Source of the DNA: Reinekea blandensis MED297
GTDB lineage: Bacteria > Pseudomonadota > Gammaproteobacteria > Pseudomonadales > Natronospirillaceae
DNA: 64,000 nucleotides
Assembly: GCF_000153185.1 (NCBI RefSeq)
Contig: NZ_CH724150.1
Span: forward strand, 287,673-351,672
Reading direction: 5' to 3'
In this document: positions 1 through 8,113 of the stretch, piece after piece
Position numbering within the stretch: the first letter of the stretch is position 1
How the letters are laid out: the number at the start of each line of letters is the position of its first letter
Program-made: the position numbers and the translations under genes
The notes under the pieces: generated by a model
Told to the model about the DNA's origin: nothing
What the model saw: the letters and a program-made list of their open reading frames with translations, nothing else
Database searches by the model: none

Positions 1-2
1 AA

Positions 3-23
3 GGGGCATGCACGGCATGCCCC
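3..23 (-). terminator. Hairpin after the ABC substrate-binding gene
   Basis: A 9-bp perfect stem (GGGGCATGC paired with GCATGCCCC, 3-base loop) lies 9 bases beyond the stop codon of the leftward gene that ends at 33. The window edge hides whether a T-run follows, so this could be a terminator or an intercistronic hairpin ahead of permease genes. Confidence 0.5.
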
Positions 24-32
24 AGAGACGTG

Positions 33-1220
33 TTAGCGGTTGGTTCGACCGACCGGGACATCCATTTCGGAGACCGGAATTTCACGAACCAGTTCCAGAC
101 GGGCCCAATCGTAGGCGTCGTCATCCACAACCTTGAAGTGATACATCGGTTGCAGCGCCTGATGATCTTCTTTGCGGAATGTCATGGTGCCTTTTGGCGT
201 TTCCCAACTCATGCCTTCCATGGTCTCAATCAGATCTTCCGTGTCCGTTGAGTTGGCGGATTCAATCGCATTAACAATAGCCAATGCTGCGCTCATTCCG
301 CCTGCGGTGAACATGTCCGGCGGTGAATCGAATCGTTTTTGATGTTCACTGACCAGCCAGTCGTTAATCGCATTGTTTGGGTTTTCGTAATAGTAATAGG
401 TAGCCCCTTCTGCGCCGGGAAACTGCTTATACGCAGGCAATGCCGCTAGAATGTTTCCAGCCAGGGCAAAACCGATGTCGTACCGTTCAGGGTTCATGGC
501 CTGCAATTTTGACATTGGATTACCACTGCCCGCCCAGATGGTGTAGATGAGCTTTTCACCGTCTTCATCTTTCAGCGCATCAAACAGCCGTTGACCTGCG
601 GCGGTAAAATCCGTTGTTGTGGTAGGTACATATTCTTCGTGAACCAAGTCGGCACCAGTCCCTTCCAGAGCAGCCTTAAACGCAGCAACACCATCACGCC
701 CAAAGGCGTAATCCTGCGCCAGTACAGCAATGCTCACGCCCGGGCGGCCAATGGCTTTGGCATTAGCAATGGCATCCTGAGAAGAGTTTCGACCTGTATG
801 AAAGATGTACCGGTTGGAGTCCGGACCCGTAATGGAGTCCGCAACGGCCGGTTCTACAATTAGGAGCTTTTCGTACTCTTCAGCAACCGGCAGCATCGCC
901 ATGGCCACACCGGATGACACCGGTCCGACGGCAAGATCCACCTCATCGTCGGCGTAGGCTTCTTCCAGTAAAGAGCGACCCATTTCCGGGTTTGCCTGGG
1001 AGTCCTTTTCGATGACGACGATTTTTTCGCCGTTAATCATCATCGAACCGTCTGTGGCGTATTCCAATCCCAACATGAACCCGTCATGCGATTGTTTACC
1101 ATACACGCCCAACGGACCGGACCCCGGATAGATGTGTGCAATTTTTATATCGGCTGATGCAATGGAAGCCAATGCCGTCAGCGCCACCCCGAAGGTAATC
1201 GCGACTCGTGGTTTGGTCAT
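33..1220 (-). CDS. Branched-chain-amino-acid-type ABC transporter substrate-binding protein
   Basis: Periplasmic ligand-binding component of a high-affinity LivK/UrtA-like ABC importer (peripla_BP_6 fold, 395 aa). A signal peptide of about 23 residues ends ASA before Asp24, with no lipobox Cys, so the protein should be soluble. The mature protein opens with DIKIAHIYPGSGPLGVYGKQ, the usual start of the ligand-binding fold. A clear AGGAG lies upstream of ATG 1220. The acyl-CoA ligase starts 23 bases upstream on the same strand, so ligand and ligase probably belong to one catabolic operon for an organic or fatty acid. That substrate is inferred from context. Permease and ATPase genes are not in the window and may lie left of the edge. 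Confidence 0.85.
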   Translation of the reverse strand: MTKPRVAITFGVALTALASIASADIKIAHIYPGSGPLGVYGKQSHDGFMLGLEYATDGSMMINGEKIVVIEKDSQANPEMGRSLLEEAYADDEVDLAVGPVSSGVAMAMLPVAEEYEKLLIVEPAVADSITGPDSNRYIFHTGRNSSQDAIANAKAIGRPGVSIAVLAQDYAFGRDGVAAFKAALEGTGADLVHEEYVPTTTTDFTAAGQRLFDALKDEDGEKLIYTIWAGSGNPMSKLQAMNPERYDIGFALAGNILAALPAYKQFPGAEGATYYYYENPNNAINDWLVSEHQKRFDSPPDMFTAGGMSAALAIVNAIESANSTDTEDLIETMEGMSWETPKGTMTFRKEDHQALQPMYHFKVVDDDAYDWARLELVREIPVSEMDVPVGRTNR

Positions 1221-1243
1221 TTTACTCTCCTGTTATTGTTGTT

Positions 1244-2746
1244 TTATTGCGAGTACTGCTCTGGGCGTACCCAGTTCAGCACGATTCCACGCCGGATTTT
1301 TCCGGTCGCGGTTTTGGGTAATTCGTCGACAAACTCAATGCGTGTCGGGACCTTGTACCGAGCCAATCGGGTACGGCAAAAGGTTTGAAGATCGTCTGCC
1401 TTCAGGAAATAACCGGGGGTCTGTACGACAAAAGCAACGCCGGTTTCGCCCCAAAGCGGGTGCGGTTCGCCGAGCACGACCACTTCTTCGACACCGCGGA
1501 AGTGCAACAGAACGTCTTCGACTTCATTGGGAAAGACGTTTTCACCACCGCAGATGTACATGTCGCTCATTCGATCGACCAAAGTAAACTGATCGTGCTC
1601 GCGCCGGGCAATGTCGCCGGTTCTGAACCATTCACCGACAAAAGCCATCGAGTTCGCTTTGCTGTTGCGCCAGTACCCGAGCGTGACGGCGTCACCGCGA
1701 ATCCAGATTTCACCGGGTTCCCCGGGTTCGACGTCTTGGTGGTCAGGACCCACGAGGCGAACGTCTGTGTTAGGTACCGGGTTACCAATGGCACAGGGTT
1801 GATTCTCGGCTTCTTCATAGGTTTGCAAAAAGAGGGTCGGGCCGGACTCCGTCAAACCACAGCCGTTTTGAATGACAAATCCAGTTGCCTGCCATTGTTG
1901 CCACAAAGAATGACTCAAAGGCGCCCCGCCACTGGCGAACAGCTTAAATGCAGAGCGGTGCTGAGGCAGTTCCGTAAAACCGGCGGTATCGGCGAGCTTC
2001 TGCAGTAACGTCGGAACCAGCAAAATCAGGTTAATTGGCGTGTTTTTTAAATCGTCCAACAGTTTGTCCGGATCAGCCTCGGCATATACCCTCACCGAGC
2101 CGCCGTTCATCAGCACAGGCAAGGCAAAGAGGTTGATTCCAGCCGTATGGTACTGGGGCAGAATGGACAATGTCTGATCCTGTTCACTTAATGCCACCCG
2201 GCTGGCAACATTGCGAACATTGGCTTCATGCATATCCCAGGTATTGATCACCGCTTTGGGAACGCCTGTCGTACCGGAGGTGAAAATCAAGTACCAGGGC
2301 ACATCGGACGGCTGTTTTGGTAGTGACGCCGCCGGCCAGTTTTGGGTAACCACATCGGCGACATCGACGGATTGCGTTCCGGTGAGCCGTTGCAGGTGTA
2401 TGGATGCGTCTTGAAACAGATGCTCATAAATAATCAGCGACGGTGAAGCCAGTTTCAGGATCGAAACCTGAACGGATAAGCTCTCACGCCAGTTCAGTGG
2501 TAGCAATACCACGCCGGTTTTCTGTGCAGCAAATAAGGCGGCAAAAAAATCAATCCGATTCCGTGTAATCCAAACCACAACCTGCCCACTTTGCAGACCC
2601 TTGGCCTTTAAAAATCCACACCAGTTCTGAACCTGGCGATGCAGGTCCTGATAAGACCATTGTTCAGCGGAATCCGCATCGATCAGGGCTATCCGCCGCT
2701 CGAAACGGGTGGCCAACTGTCCGACCGGGTCGTTAATCGGGTTCAT
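1244..2746 (-). CDS. AMP-dependent acyl-CoA synthetase/ligase
   Basis: Class I adenylate-forming enzyme (500 aa) that activates a carboxylic acid to acyl-AMP and then acyl-CoA. Visible family motifs are the phosphate-binding loop TSGTTGVPKA near residue 155, the A5 motif GLTESGP near 298, the ATP-contacting motif WFRTGDIA near 375, and the C-terminal catalytic lysine motif PKTATGKIRR near 485. It has no signal peptide or membrane helix and should be cytosolic. Its ATG overlaps the stop of the TetR gene (ATGA), and the substrate-binding protein follows, so all three look co-transcribed. Uptake of an acid followed by CoA activation is the natural reading. The chain length or aromatic nature of the substrate cannot be read from the sequence. 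Confidence 0.85.
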   Translation of the reverse strand: MNPINDPVGQLATRFERRIALIDADSAEQWSYQDLHRQVQNWCGFLKAKGLQSGQVVVWITRNRIDFFAALFAAQKTGVVLLPLNWRESLSVQVSILKLASPSLIIYEHLFQDASIHLQRLTGTQSVDVADVVTQNWPAASLPKQPSDVPWYLIFTSGTTGVPKAVINTWDMHEANVRNVASRVALSEQDQTLSILPQYHTAGINLFALPVLMNGGSVRVYAEADPDKLLDDLKNTPINLILLVPTLLQKLADTAGFTELPQHRSAFKLFASGGAPLSHSLWQQWQATGFVIQNGCGLTESGPTLFLQTYEEAENQPCAIGNPVPNTDVRLVGPDHQDVEPGEPGEIWIRGDAVTLGYWRNSKANSMAFVGEWFRTGDIARREHDQFTLVDRMSDMYICGGENVFPNEVEDVLLHFRGVEEVVVLGEPHPLWGETGVAFVVQTPGYFLKADDLQTFCRTRLARYKVPTRIEFVDELPKTATGKIRRGIVLNWVRPEQYSQ

Positions 2747-3351
2747 GGTTTTAACCCATGGCTGAGTAAATCGATGGTGCTGTCGACAATGTCATCCAAT
2801 GTACGCTCGGTATCCCAGACCACAAACCGCTGCCCGATGAAATGCATCATGCCCATCATCGACCAGGTCCAGGCTTCGGTGTCACCGTCGCGGATACCGC
2901 CGCGCTGTTGAGCAGCCATTAACGCGTCGTTGTAACCCTGAGCGAAGGACTCGTAATACGCACGGTAAACTTCAGGATCGACAAACTGACTTTCCTGCAG
3001 GATCCGGTATAAACCGGGGTGCGCCTGAATGTATTCAAGAAATGTGCGCAGACCGATTCGCTCGGCATCAATTCGGTCAGACACGTCGATGATGGCTTCA
3101 GACAACAACGCCCGCAGCGAACGGTTAATGAACAGGACCAGCTCACGGAGAACATCCTCTTTGCATTTAAAATACAGATAAAACGTCCCCTGCCCGATCC
3201 CCGCTCGATGCGCAATGCCACTGATGGAGCCGTCATGAAAACCTTTTTCCGCAAACTCTGATTCGGCAGCAAGAAGGATTTTCTCCAAGGTTGCCTGTCC
3301 GCGTCGGGTTTTAGGCGCAGCGACCTGACTGAGCTTAGCGATTGAGTCCAT
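2743..3351 (-). CDS. TetR/AcrR-family transcriptional regulator
   Basis: One-component repressor (202 aa) with an N-terminal helix-turn-helix at about residues 15-62 (FHDGSISGIAHRAGIGQGTF, then YLYFKCKEDVL) and a helical ligand-binding domain. The ATG at 3351 is chosen because the longer reading starts with TTG and the ATG has a purine-rich AGGTTGGAAA just upstream. It overlaps the ligase start by 4 bases, so it heads the ligase/uptake operon and probably controls it in response to the substrate or its CoA ester. A 6-bp inverted repeat 36 bases upstream (3387-3402) is a candidate operator. Confidence 0.85.
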   Translation of the reverse strand: MDSIAKLSQVAAPKTRRGQATLEKILLAAESEFAEKGFHDGSISGIAHRAGIGQGTFYLYFKCKEDVLRELVLFINRSLRALLSEAIIDVSDRIDAERIGLRTFLEYIQAHPGLYRILQESQFVDPEVYRAYYESFAQGYNDALMAAQQRGGIRDGDTEAWTWSMMGMMHFIGQRFVVWDTERTLDDIVDSTIDLLSHGLKP

Positions 3352-3386
3352 TTTCCAACCTGACAAGTGATTCAGGTTTCAACTTA

Positions 3387-3402
3387 AACCAAATCGTTGG
3401 TT
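3387..3402. promoter_or_regulatory. Inverted repeat, possible TetR operator
   Basis: AACCAA-ATCG-TTGGTT is a perfect 6-bp inverted repeat with a 4-bp spacer, 36 bases upstream of the TetR start. TetR-family operators commonly sit here. No binding motif is known for this regulator, so the assignment is inference. Confidence 0.4.
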
Positions 3403-3503
3403 GCTGGCAAGCGTTGTTTAGTCGTACTTAGGTAGGATCAGCTTTTAATGACACATCAATGATTTCGCTGAGTTCTTTCCCAGGACTGATCAAATAACGA
3501 TCA

Positions 3504-3517
3504 TGTAACCGCTTACA
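3504..3517. promoter_or_regulatory. LacI-family operator-like site upstream of the laminarinase
   Basis: TGTAACCGCTTACA has the half-sites TGTAA and TTACA around a central CG, which is the layout of LacI/GalR-family operators. It lies 112 bases before the laminarinase ATG. The only other gene near it is the TetR operon, which runs away on the other strand. No LacI gene is in the window, so the cognate factor would be encoded elsewhere. Confidence 0.45.
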
Positions 3518-3629
3518 TTTTTTGCTCTTTTTGCGACACAGTCGGGGAAAAGGAAAAAACTGAGTTGGTATCGTACGCCGTTGAACACTGTCGAGGTGTT
3601 CTACATTCATTTGGATTGAAGGTAATAAA

Positions 3630-5318
3630 ATGATAATAAAATCAGGAGTACCCTGCCGCGTGTCGCTGTTGTGCACGGCGTTAATGGCCGCTGCATCGCT
3701 CAATGCGCAGACGTTTCAGGCCGAGGATTACACTAACTATTACGATACCACTGCCGGCAACAGTGGAGGTGCTTATCGCAGTGACGCTGTCGATATTGAA
3801 GCCACTCAGGATACCGGCGGCGGCTACAATGTTGGCTGGATGGATGTTGGCGAATGGCTGAGCTACGGCGGTCTGAACATCCCACAAAATGGCCAGTATC
3901 GGGTAAAAGTGCGTGTCGCCAGTGGGCAAAGTGGTCAGCTTTCTGTCGATTTAAACGCCGGCTCTCAGGTATTGGGCACTTTTGAAGTGCCAAACACCGG
4001 CGGCTGGCAAAGCTGGACAACGTTGGAACATACGGTCGATCTGCAGTCCGGGCAATACGACTTAGGCGTCTATACCGGCACCGGTAATGTGAACTTTAAC
4101 TGGATCAGCGTCGAGCCCGTCAATACCAACCCTCCCCCAACCGGCATGCGCATCGAAGCAGAAGATTATGTTGATTTTAACGATACCACCCCGGCCAACC
4201 TGGGTGGCGCGTATCGCTCAGATGCCGTTGATATTGAAACAACTTCCGATACCGGTGGCGGTTACAACGTCGGTTGGTGGGAAACCGGCGAGTGGCTGGC
4301 TTACCCTGCTGTATCGATTCCGGCGGATGGCAACTACACGCTCAAACTGCGCGTTGCCAGCGAAGCCGGCGGTCAACTGAACGTCGACTTTGATGCCGGT
4401 ACTCATGCCGTGGGCACAGTCAATATTCCCGAAACCGGCGGTTGGCAGTCCTGGCAGACGGTTGAGATTTCTACTTACCTGAGCGCAGGTAACCATGCGC
4501 TGGGCCTGTATGCACTGACCGGTGGTTTTAACATCAATTGGGTTGAGATTGTCAGCGGTGGCTCTACCAATCCGGACCCCGAGCCGCCGACGAATGTGAC
4601 CTGGAGCGATGAGTTTGACACCCTGGATTTATCAGTCTGGAACATCGAAACCGGTGGTCATGGCTTTGGTAACAATGAGCTGCAATGGTACTCAAACGGG
4701 CAAAACCTGAGCATTCAGTATGATGAGCAAGCTGGCTCTAACGTGCTCGTCATTGAGGCTCGTCAGGAACAGGGCGGAACCTGCTGGCATGGTGGCAACT
4801 GTGGCTACACATCCGGTAAAATCACCACACGATATAAAAAGAGCTTCCAATACGGTCGACTGGAAGCCCGCATGAAGCTCCCTCGAGTTCAGGGTATCTG
4901 GCCTGCTTTTTGGATGTTGGGCGATGCCTACAATACCCAGAGCTGGCCGCAAGGTGGCGAGATCGACATTATGGAGCATGTGAATACCAATAATGTCACC
5001 TCCGGCGCCCTGCATGGCCCCGGCTACTCCGGCAACACCCCCATCACCGGCTGGTTAGAGCACAGCCAGAGTATTGATCAGGGATATCATGTTTACGCAG
5101 TAGAATGGGATGCCAATGGTATTCGCTGGTTTGTTGATGACATCAACTTCTACAGCATTACCCGCGGTGAAGTGGAACAATACGGCGAGTACGTTTATGA
5201 CCAGCCGTTCTGGTTCCTGCTGAACCTGGCCGTAGGCGGTAACTGGCCAGGTGATCCGGATCATGCGAACTTCCCGACTACCCGGATGTATATCGATTAC
5301 GTTCGCGTTTATCAATAA
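3630..5318 (+). CDS. Secreted laminarinase: two CBM6 modules and a GH16 domain
   Basis: Endo-1,3(4)-beta-glucanase of 562 aa. A signal peptide ends near Ala26 (ASLNA before Gln27). Two CBM6 carbohydrate-binding modules follow (about 28-162 and 173-307), each beginning with an AEDY motif and sharing segments such as GGAYRSDAVDIE and GGGYNVGW. Short Pro-rich linkers (NTNPPPTG and STNPDPEPP) lead to a GH16 catalytic domain (about 325-562). The active-site motif GEIDIMEH holds the nucleophile Glu444 and the acid/base Glu449, with Asp446 between them. The expected substrate is laminarin or a related beta-1,3-glucan. The gene is monocistronic, bounded by a LacI-like site upstream and a strong terminator downstream. 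Secretion through the T2SS encoded 7 kb away is plausible but unproven. Confidence 0.92.
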   Translation: MIIKSGVPCRVSLLCTALMAAASLNAQTFQAEDYTNYYDTTAGNSGGAYRSDAVDIEATQDTGGGYNVGWMDVGEWLSYGGLNIPQNGQYRVKVRVASGQSGQLSVDLNAGSQVLGTFEVPNTGGWQSWTTLEHTVDLQSGQYDLGVYTGTGNVNFNWISVEPVNTNPPPTGMRIEAEDYVDFNDTTPANLGGAYRSDAVDIETTSDTGGGYNVGWWETGEWLAYPAVSIPADGNYTLKLRVASEAGGQLNVDFDAGTHAVGTVNIPETGGWQSWQTVEISTYLSAGNHALGLYALTGGFNINWVEIVSGGSTNPDPEPPTNVTWSDEFDTLDLSVWNIETGGHGFGNNELQWYSNGQNLSIQYDEQAGSNVLVIEARQEQGGTCWHGGNCGYTSGKITTRYKKSFQYGRLEARMKLPRVQGIWPAFWMLGDAYNTQSWPQGGEIDIMEHVNTNNVTSGALHGPGYSGNTPITGWLEHSQSIDQGYHVYAVEWDANGIRWFVDDINFYSITRGEVEQYGEYVYDQPFWFLLNLAVGGNWPGDPDHANFPTTRMYIDYVRVYQ

Positions 5319-5343
5319 AACTCAGAACTGAGTAGAAACACCC

Positions 5344-5373
5344 AAAAGGGGAGCACTTTAGCTCCCCTTTTTT
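5344..5373 (+). terminator. Rho-independent terminator of the laminarinase gene
   Basis: AAAAGGGGAGC pairs with GCTCCCCTTTT around a 6-base loop and is followed by a T-run, 25 bases after the stop codon. The A/T flanks also make it usable for the converging MatP-like gene that ends at 5396. Confidence 0.9.
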
Positions 5374-5395
5374 ATTTAACCTATCCAAACGATCA

Positions 5396-6118
5396 CTACG
5401 ATTGCGATGCTACGTCCTTCACTTTCAGCGGCACTAACTGAGAGTGGGCAATTTTCAGGTGACTTTCATTCCAGATCAGATCTTCAATAAACCGATCACG
5501 AACCAGACGCAAACTGTCGCGATCGGGTCGCTTGATGAACAGCTGATGCGCGATTTTGCAGGAGTTTGCCAATGATCGCCTGGTCTGCGCCAACTCCAGA
5601 TACTTTTCTACTTCCCGGATCAGTTCAGAGGCCTTGAGTGGGGCGAGCTTGGCTTTCAGCTCATCGGTTAACTGGCGTTCATGCTGGATTCTCAGCTCAG
5701 CCAGAGCCTGAGTCAGGTGATTTTCCAGTGCATCACTGAATGTGGCCGCACCAGAGAGCGTCCGAAACTCTTGCAGAGCTTCATGGGCAGCCGGCGTCAA
5801 GGTGATGTTCATGGCCTTACTATGACGTTGCCGTTCCCGTCGTCGCCGCTTCCGTGCTGAGAGGGATTTCCGCAATCGCCCCCAGTCGTCCATCGTCAGT
5901 GATTCTTCCAGAATGGTCTGAGTTGACTGACAGAGATCTTTCGTCGGCCGTTCAATGTCTCGCCATTGCACGACGCATTCTTTCAGTGTCGATAACCCAA
6001 ATCGGTGAATCGGATGATCCGGTTCACTTAACCAGTTGGGCTGTTGCAACTGATAATCGAGCCAGTCCAGACAATCGAACCAGTCATCGGCGTTCAGTTG
6101 GTAGCGTGGTCGAGGCAT
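5396..6118 (-). CDS. MatP-like ribbon-helix-helix DNA-binding protein
   Basis: A 240-aa protein built like MatP, the organiser of the chromosome terminus macrodomain. It has an N-terminal helical part (1-80), a long basic helix (SARKRRRRERQRHSK, 86-101), then a ribbon-helix-helix: strand MNITLTP (103-109) and helices at about 110-121 and 126-142. E. coli MatP (150 aa) has the same order, with RARRKRHF before its RHH. About 95 extra C-terminal residues are helical and have no E. coli counterpart. The resemblance was judged by eye and the family call is moderate. It has its own promoter (6150-6178) flanked by inverted 11-bp copies, which hints at autoregulation. An alternative is an unrelated RHH regulator. 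Confidence 0.5.
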   Translation of the reverse strand: MPRPRYQLNADDWFDCLDWLDYQLQQPNWLSEPDHPIHRFGLSTLKECVVQWRDIERPTKDLCQSTQTILEESLTMDDWGRLRKSLSARKRRRRERQRHSKAMNITLTPAAHEALQEFRTLSGAATFSDALENHLTQALAELRIQHERQLTDELKAKLAPLKASELIREVEKYLELAQTRRSLANSCKIAHQLFIKRPDRDSLRLVRDRFIEDLIWNESHLKIAHSQLVPLKVKDVASQS

Positions 6119-6125
6119 GTTTTAT

Positions 6126-6215
6126 CTACAAGGTAGCCAATAAAGAGTTAGTATAGCCCTGCGCATACCGCGTGGTAAAGGGTGGTTCACTAAATCATTA
6201 ACGACTACCTTGTAG
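6126..6215. repeat. Inverted pair of an 11-bp element around the MatP-like promoter
   Basis: CTACAAGGTAG at 6126-6136 recurs as its exact reverse complement CTACCTTGTAG at 6205-6215, and one further base matches on the outer-arm side of each copy. Each copy is itself a dyad (CTAC...GTAG). One copy lies in the predicted 5' leader and the other about 27-37 bases upstream of the -35 box, which is typical of paired operators. A stem with a 68-base loop is the less likely reading. Confidence 0.6.
6150..6178 (-). promoter_or_regulatory. Sigma-70 promoter of the MatP-like gene
   Basis: Read leftward, TTACCA (-35, 6173-6178) and TATACT (-10, 6150-6155) are separated by 17 bp. They match the consensus at 4/6 and 5/6. 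The -10 lies 32 bases upstream of the ATG at 6118. Confidence 0.6.
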
Positions 6216-6223
6216 ACGTTAAA

Positions 6224-6898
6224 TCATATCACACCCAGTTCCAGCGCTTTTAACACAGCCCGGGTTCGGTCTCTGACCCCCAACTTTGCGAGAATGTTAG
6301 AGACGTGATTCTTAATGGTTCCCTCTGATTTAAATATCGCCCGGGAAATTTCTTTGTTCGAATAACCGCCGGCCATGAGTCGGAGAATTTCAATTTCCCG
6401 TTGAGTCAATGGATCCTGTACGGGTTCCTTCTCAACTTTGCTCTGACCTTCTTTTTGCAATTCAGTAAAGCCCTTGATCACTCGCTCAGTCACTGCTGGC
6501 TGAATCAGGGTGTCCCCAGACGAGACCGTATCAATCGCTTCGACCAATGCTTCCAAAGAGACATCTTTGAGCAGGAACCCCCGGGCACCCGCACGAATAC
6601 CACTCAGAACCAACTCATGATCATCAAAGGTCGTCAGGATGATGACCGGTATATCGATGTTCTGCTCTTTCATGGTTTTAACAGCGGTGATGCCATCCAT
6701 TTTCGGCATGCGGATGTCCATGAGCACAACATCGGGTTGCAGCTCAGTCATCACGGTAAGCGCCTCTTCGCCGTCCCCTGCTTCACCGACAATGGTGATA
6801 TGGCCGGCCAGGTTCAACAGGGATTTAATACCCTCTCTGACCAGGTTCTGATCATCAACCAGCATGACCTTGATGGTTGCTTTATCCTCTGAGCTCAT
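6224..6898 (-). CDS. NarL/LuxR-family response regulator
   Basis: A 224-aa response regulator. The receiver domain (about 9-125) carries the acidic pair in MLVDDQ, phosphoacceptor Asp61 in VVLMDIRMPK, and the conserved Thr/Lys positions in ILTTFDD and GFLLKD. A short linker leads to a LuxR-type HTH (about 160-222: LTQREIEILRLMAGGYSNKE, then GTIKNHVSNILAKLGVRDRT). Its ATG overlaps the stop of the histidine kinase gene, so the two are translationally coupled. It probably acts as a transcription factor on targets that cannot be named from the sequence. Confidence 0.93.
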   Translation of the reverse strand: MSSEDKATIKVMLVDDQNLVREGIKSLLNLAGHITIVGEAGDGEEALTVMTELQPDVVLMDIRMPKMDGITAVKTMKEQNIDIPVIILTTFDDHELVLSGIRAGARGFLLKDVSLEALVEAIDTVSSGDTLIQPAVTERVIKGFTELQKEGQSKVEKEPVQDPLTQREIEILRLMAGGYSNKEISRAIFKSEGTIKNHVSNILAKLGVRDRTRAVLKALELGVI

Positions 6899-8055
6899 AG
6901 TGCCTCCATGGTGGGAATACGAATAACCAATCCGAACCCACGTTTTGTTGATACGGTTAACTGACCACGCAGTTTTTCAATGCGCTCTCTCATTCCGGTT
7001 AACCCGTTCCCTTCGCTGAAACCAAACTGGCAGTATCCGTTGTCATGAATCTGCAGTTCTACATTGCTGTCAACTTGCGTCAATCGAATGGACATTTCAG
7101 ACGCATTACCATGTTTGAGTGTGTTGGTGATGCCTTCTTGCACACAGCGGAACAAGGTATCGGCCGTTTTCGCATCCGGCAGTTGCAAGGCCGGATCAAT
7201 ATCCAGCTCAATTTTTAATCGTGGAATCTGAGAAATCAGTGCTTCCAGCGCATCTTCCAGACCGATATTTGAATTTTCACGCATTTCGCTAACCGTCTCG
7301 CGGACATCCGTCAGCAGTTGTTTGGCCATGTCATGCGCTTCTTTCACCAGTGTCTGGTTTTCACCACTGGTGGTGTAAGTTAAGTACTGCAGTTTTAAGA
7401 TAAGTGCCGTCAAATGGTGACCCAAGCCGTCATGGAGATCACGGGAAATACGAAGACGCTCACTCTGTTTAGTCGACTCCTGCAACAAGGCCTGAGTCGC
7501 AATCAGCTCACGGTTCAACATGCTAATCTCGTCACGCGCTTCCTGTTCCTGAAGCACCCGCTGACTCATTCGAAACGCAAACAGATTGAAGGCGCCTGCT
7601 AAGGAGGTCCAAACCAGGGCATCCTCCACTGACCAATAGAACGCATTGAAATACCAATCCAGAGCGACCAGAGCCATAACGCCAAAATAAGCAACCAGAC
7701 GGCTGAACCGAATGGGCAGCTGTGCCGCCAGGGCCACACCCAGGATGGCAATGACTCCCGAGTTGGTGATCAGCCGAATAAGGATAACGGACACCAGCTG
7801 GGCAATTATCGACCACTGCCGGATACGCTTGTCCATGCGCGTATATTCCTGATCGCGTGTGGTCAGATAAAAGCCGATAATAAATAACAGCAGACAAAGT
7901 ACGACAGCAAACAGCCTGAGCTGGCCGTTCAATGTATCGGTTGGCTGAGAACTGAGTGTGAGATAGCACACAACCGCCCAGGCCAGATAACCGGTCATAC
8001 CTTCGAGATTCTGGGCGATAGAATTCTGATACACGAGATGCGAGATTCTGTTCAA
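6895..8055 (-). CDS. DesK-type membrane sensor histidine kinase
   Basis: A 386-aa HisKA_3/HATPase kinase paired with the downstream NarL-type regulator. Several hydrophobic segments span residues 20-150, then a coiled region leads to the phosphoacceptor motif RDLHDGLGHH with His208. The ATPase domain occupies about 305-386, with GNGLTGMRERIEKL as its G box. There is no large periplasmic domain, so the signal is probably sensed in or at the membrane, as in DesK. The first start is a TTG with AGGA at 6-base spacing. ATG at residue 20 is an alternative. It is divergent from the phosphatase gene, with a 6-bp inverted repeat between them. Confidence 0.9.
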   Translation of the reverse strand: MNRISHLVYQNSIAQNLEGMTGYLAWAVVCYLTLSSQPTDTLNGQLRLFAVVLCLLLFIIGFYLTTRDQEYTRMDKRIRQWSIIAQLVSVILIRLITNSGVIAILGVALAAQLPIRFSRLVAYFGVMALVALDWYFNAFYWSVEDALVWTSLAGAFNLFAFRMSQRVLQEQEARDEISMLNRELIATQALLQESTKQSERLRISRDLHDGLGHHLTALILKLQYLTYTTSGENQTLVKEAHDMAKQLLTDVRETVSEMRENSNIGLEDALEALISQIPRLKIELDIDPALQLPDAKTADTLFRCVQEGITNTLKHGNASEMSIRLTQVDSNVELQIHDNGYCQFGFSEGNGLTGMRERIEKLRGQLTVSTKRGFGLVIRIPTMEAL

Positions 8056-8079
8056 TGGATGTCCTGCAGTGTAAGCCGA

Positions 8080-8099
8080 ACTGTGACTCTGCGCACAGT
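8080..8099. promoter_or_regulatory. Inverted repeat between sensor kinase and phosphatase
   Basis: ACTGTG-N8-CACAGT is a perfect 6-bp dyad centred between the divergent starts at 8055 and 8114. It could bind a dimeric regulator, possibly the NarL-type protein encoded next door. This is inference from position and symmetry only. Confidence 0.3.
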
Positions 8100-8113
8100 G
8101 ACTAAGGTCATGG

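Noticed and set aside
1385..2008. Rightward 207-codon ORF inside the acyl-CoA ligase
   Set aside because: It is a shadow of the ligase reading frame, and its protein shows no family features.
3428..3703. Leftward 91-codon ORF upstream of the laminarinase
   Set aside because: It runs across the LacI-like operator and the laminarinase signal peptide on the opposite strand and has no similarity I recognise.
3779..3791. Second matS-like sequence GTGACGCTGTCGA
   Set aside because: It matches only 11 of 13 positions and lies inside the first CBM6 coding region, so chance is the better explanation.
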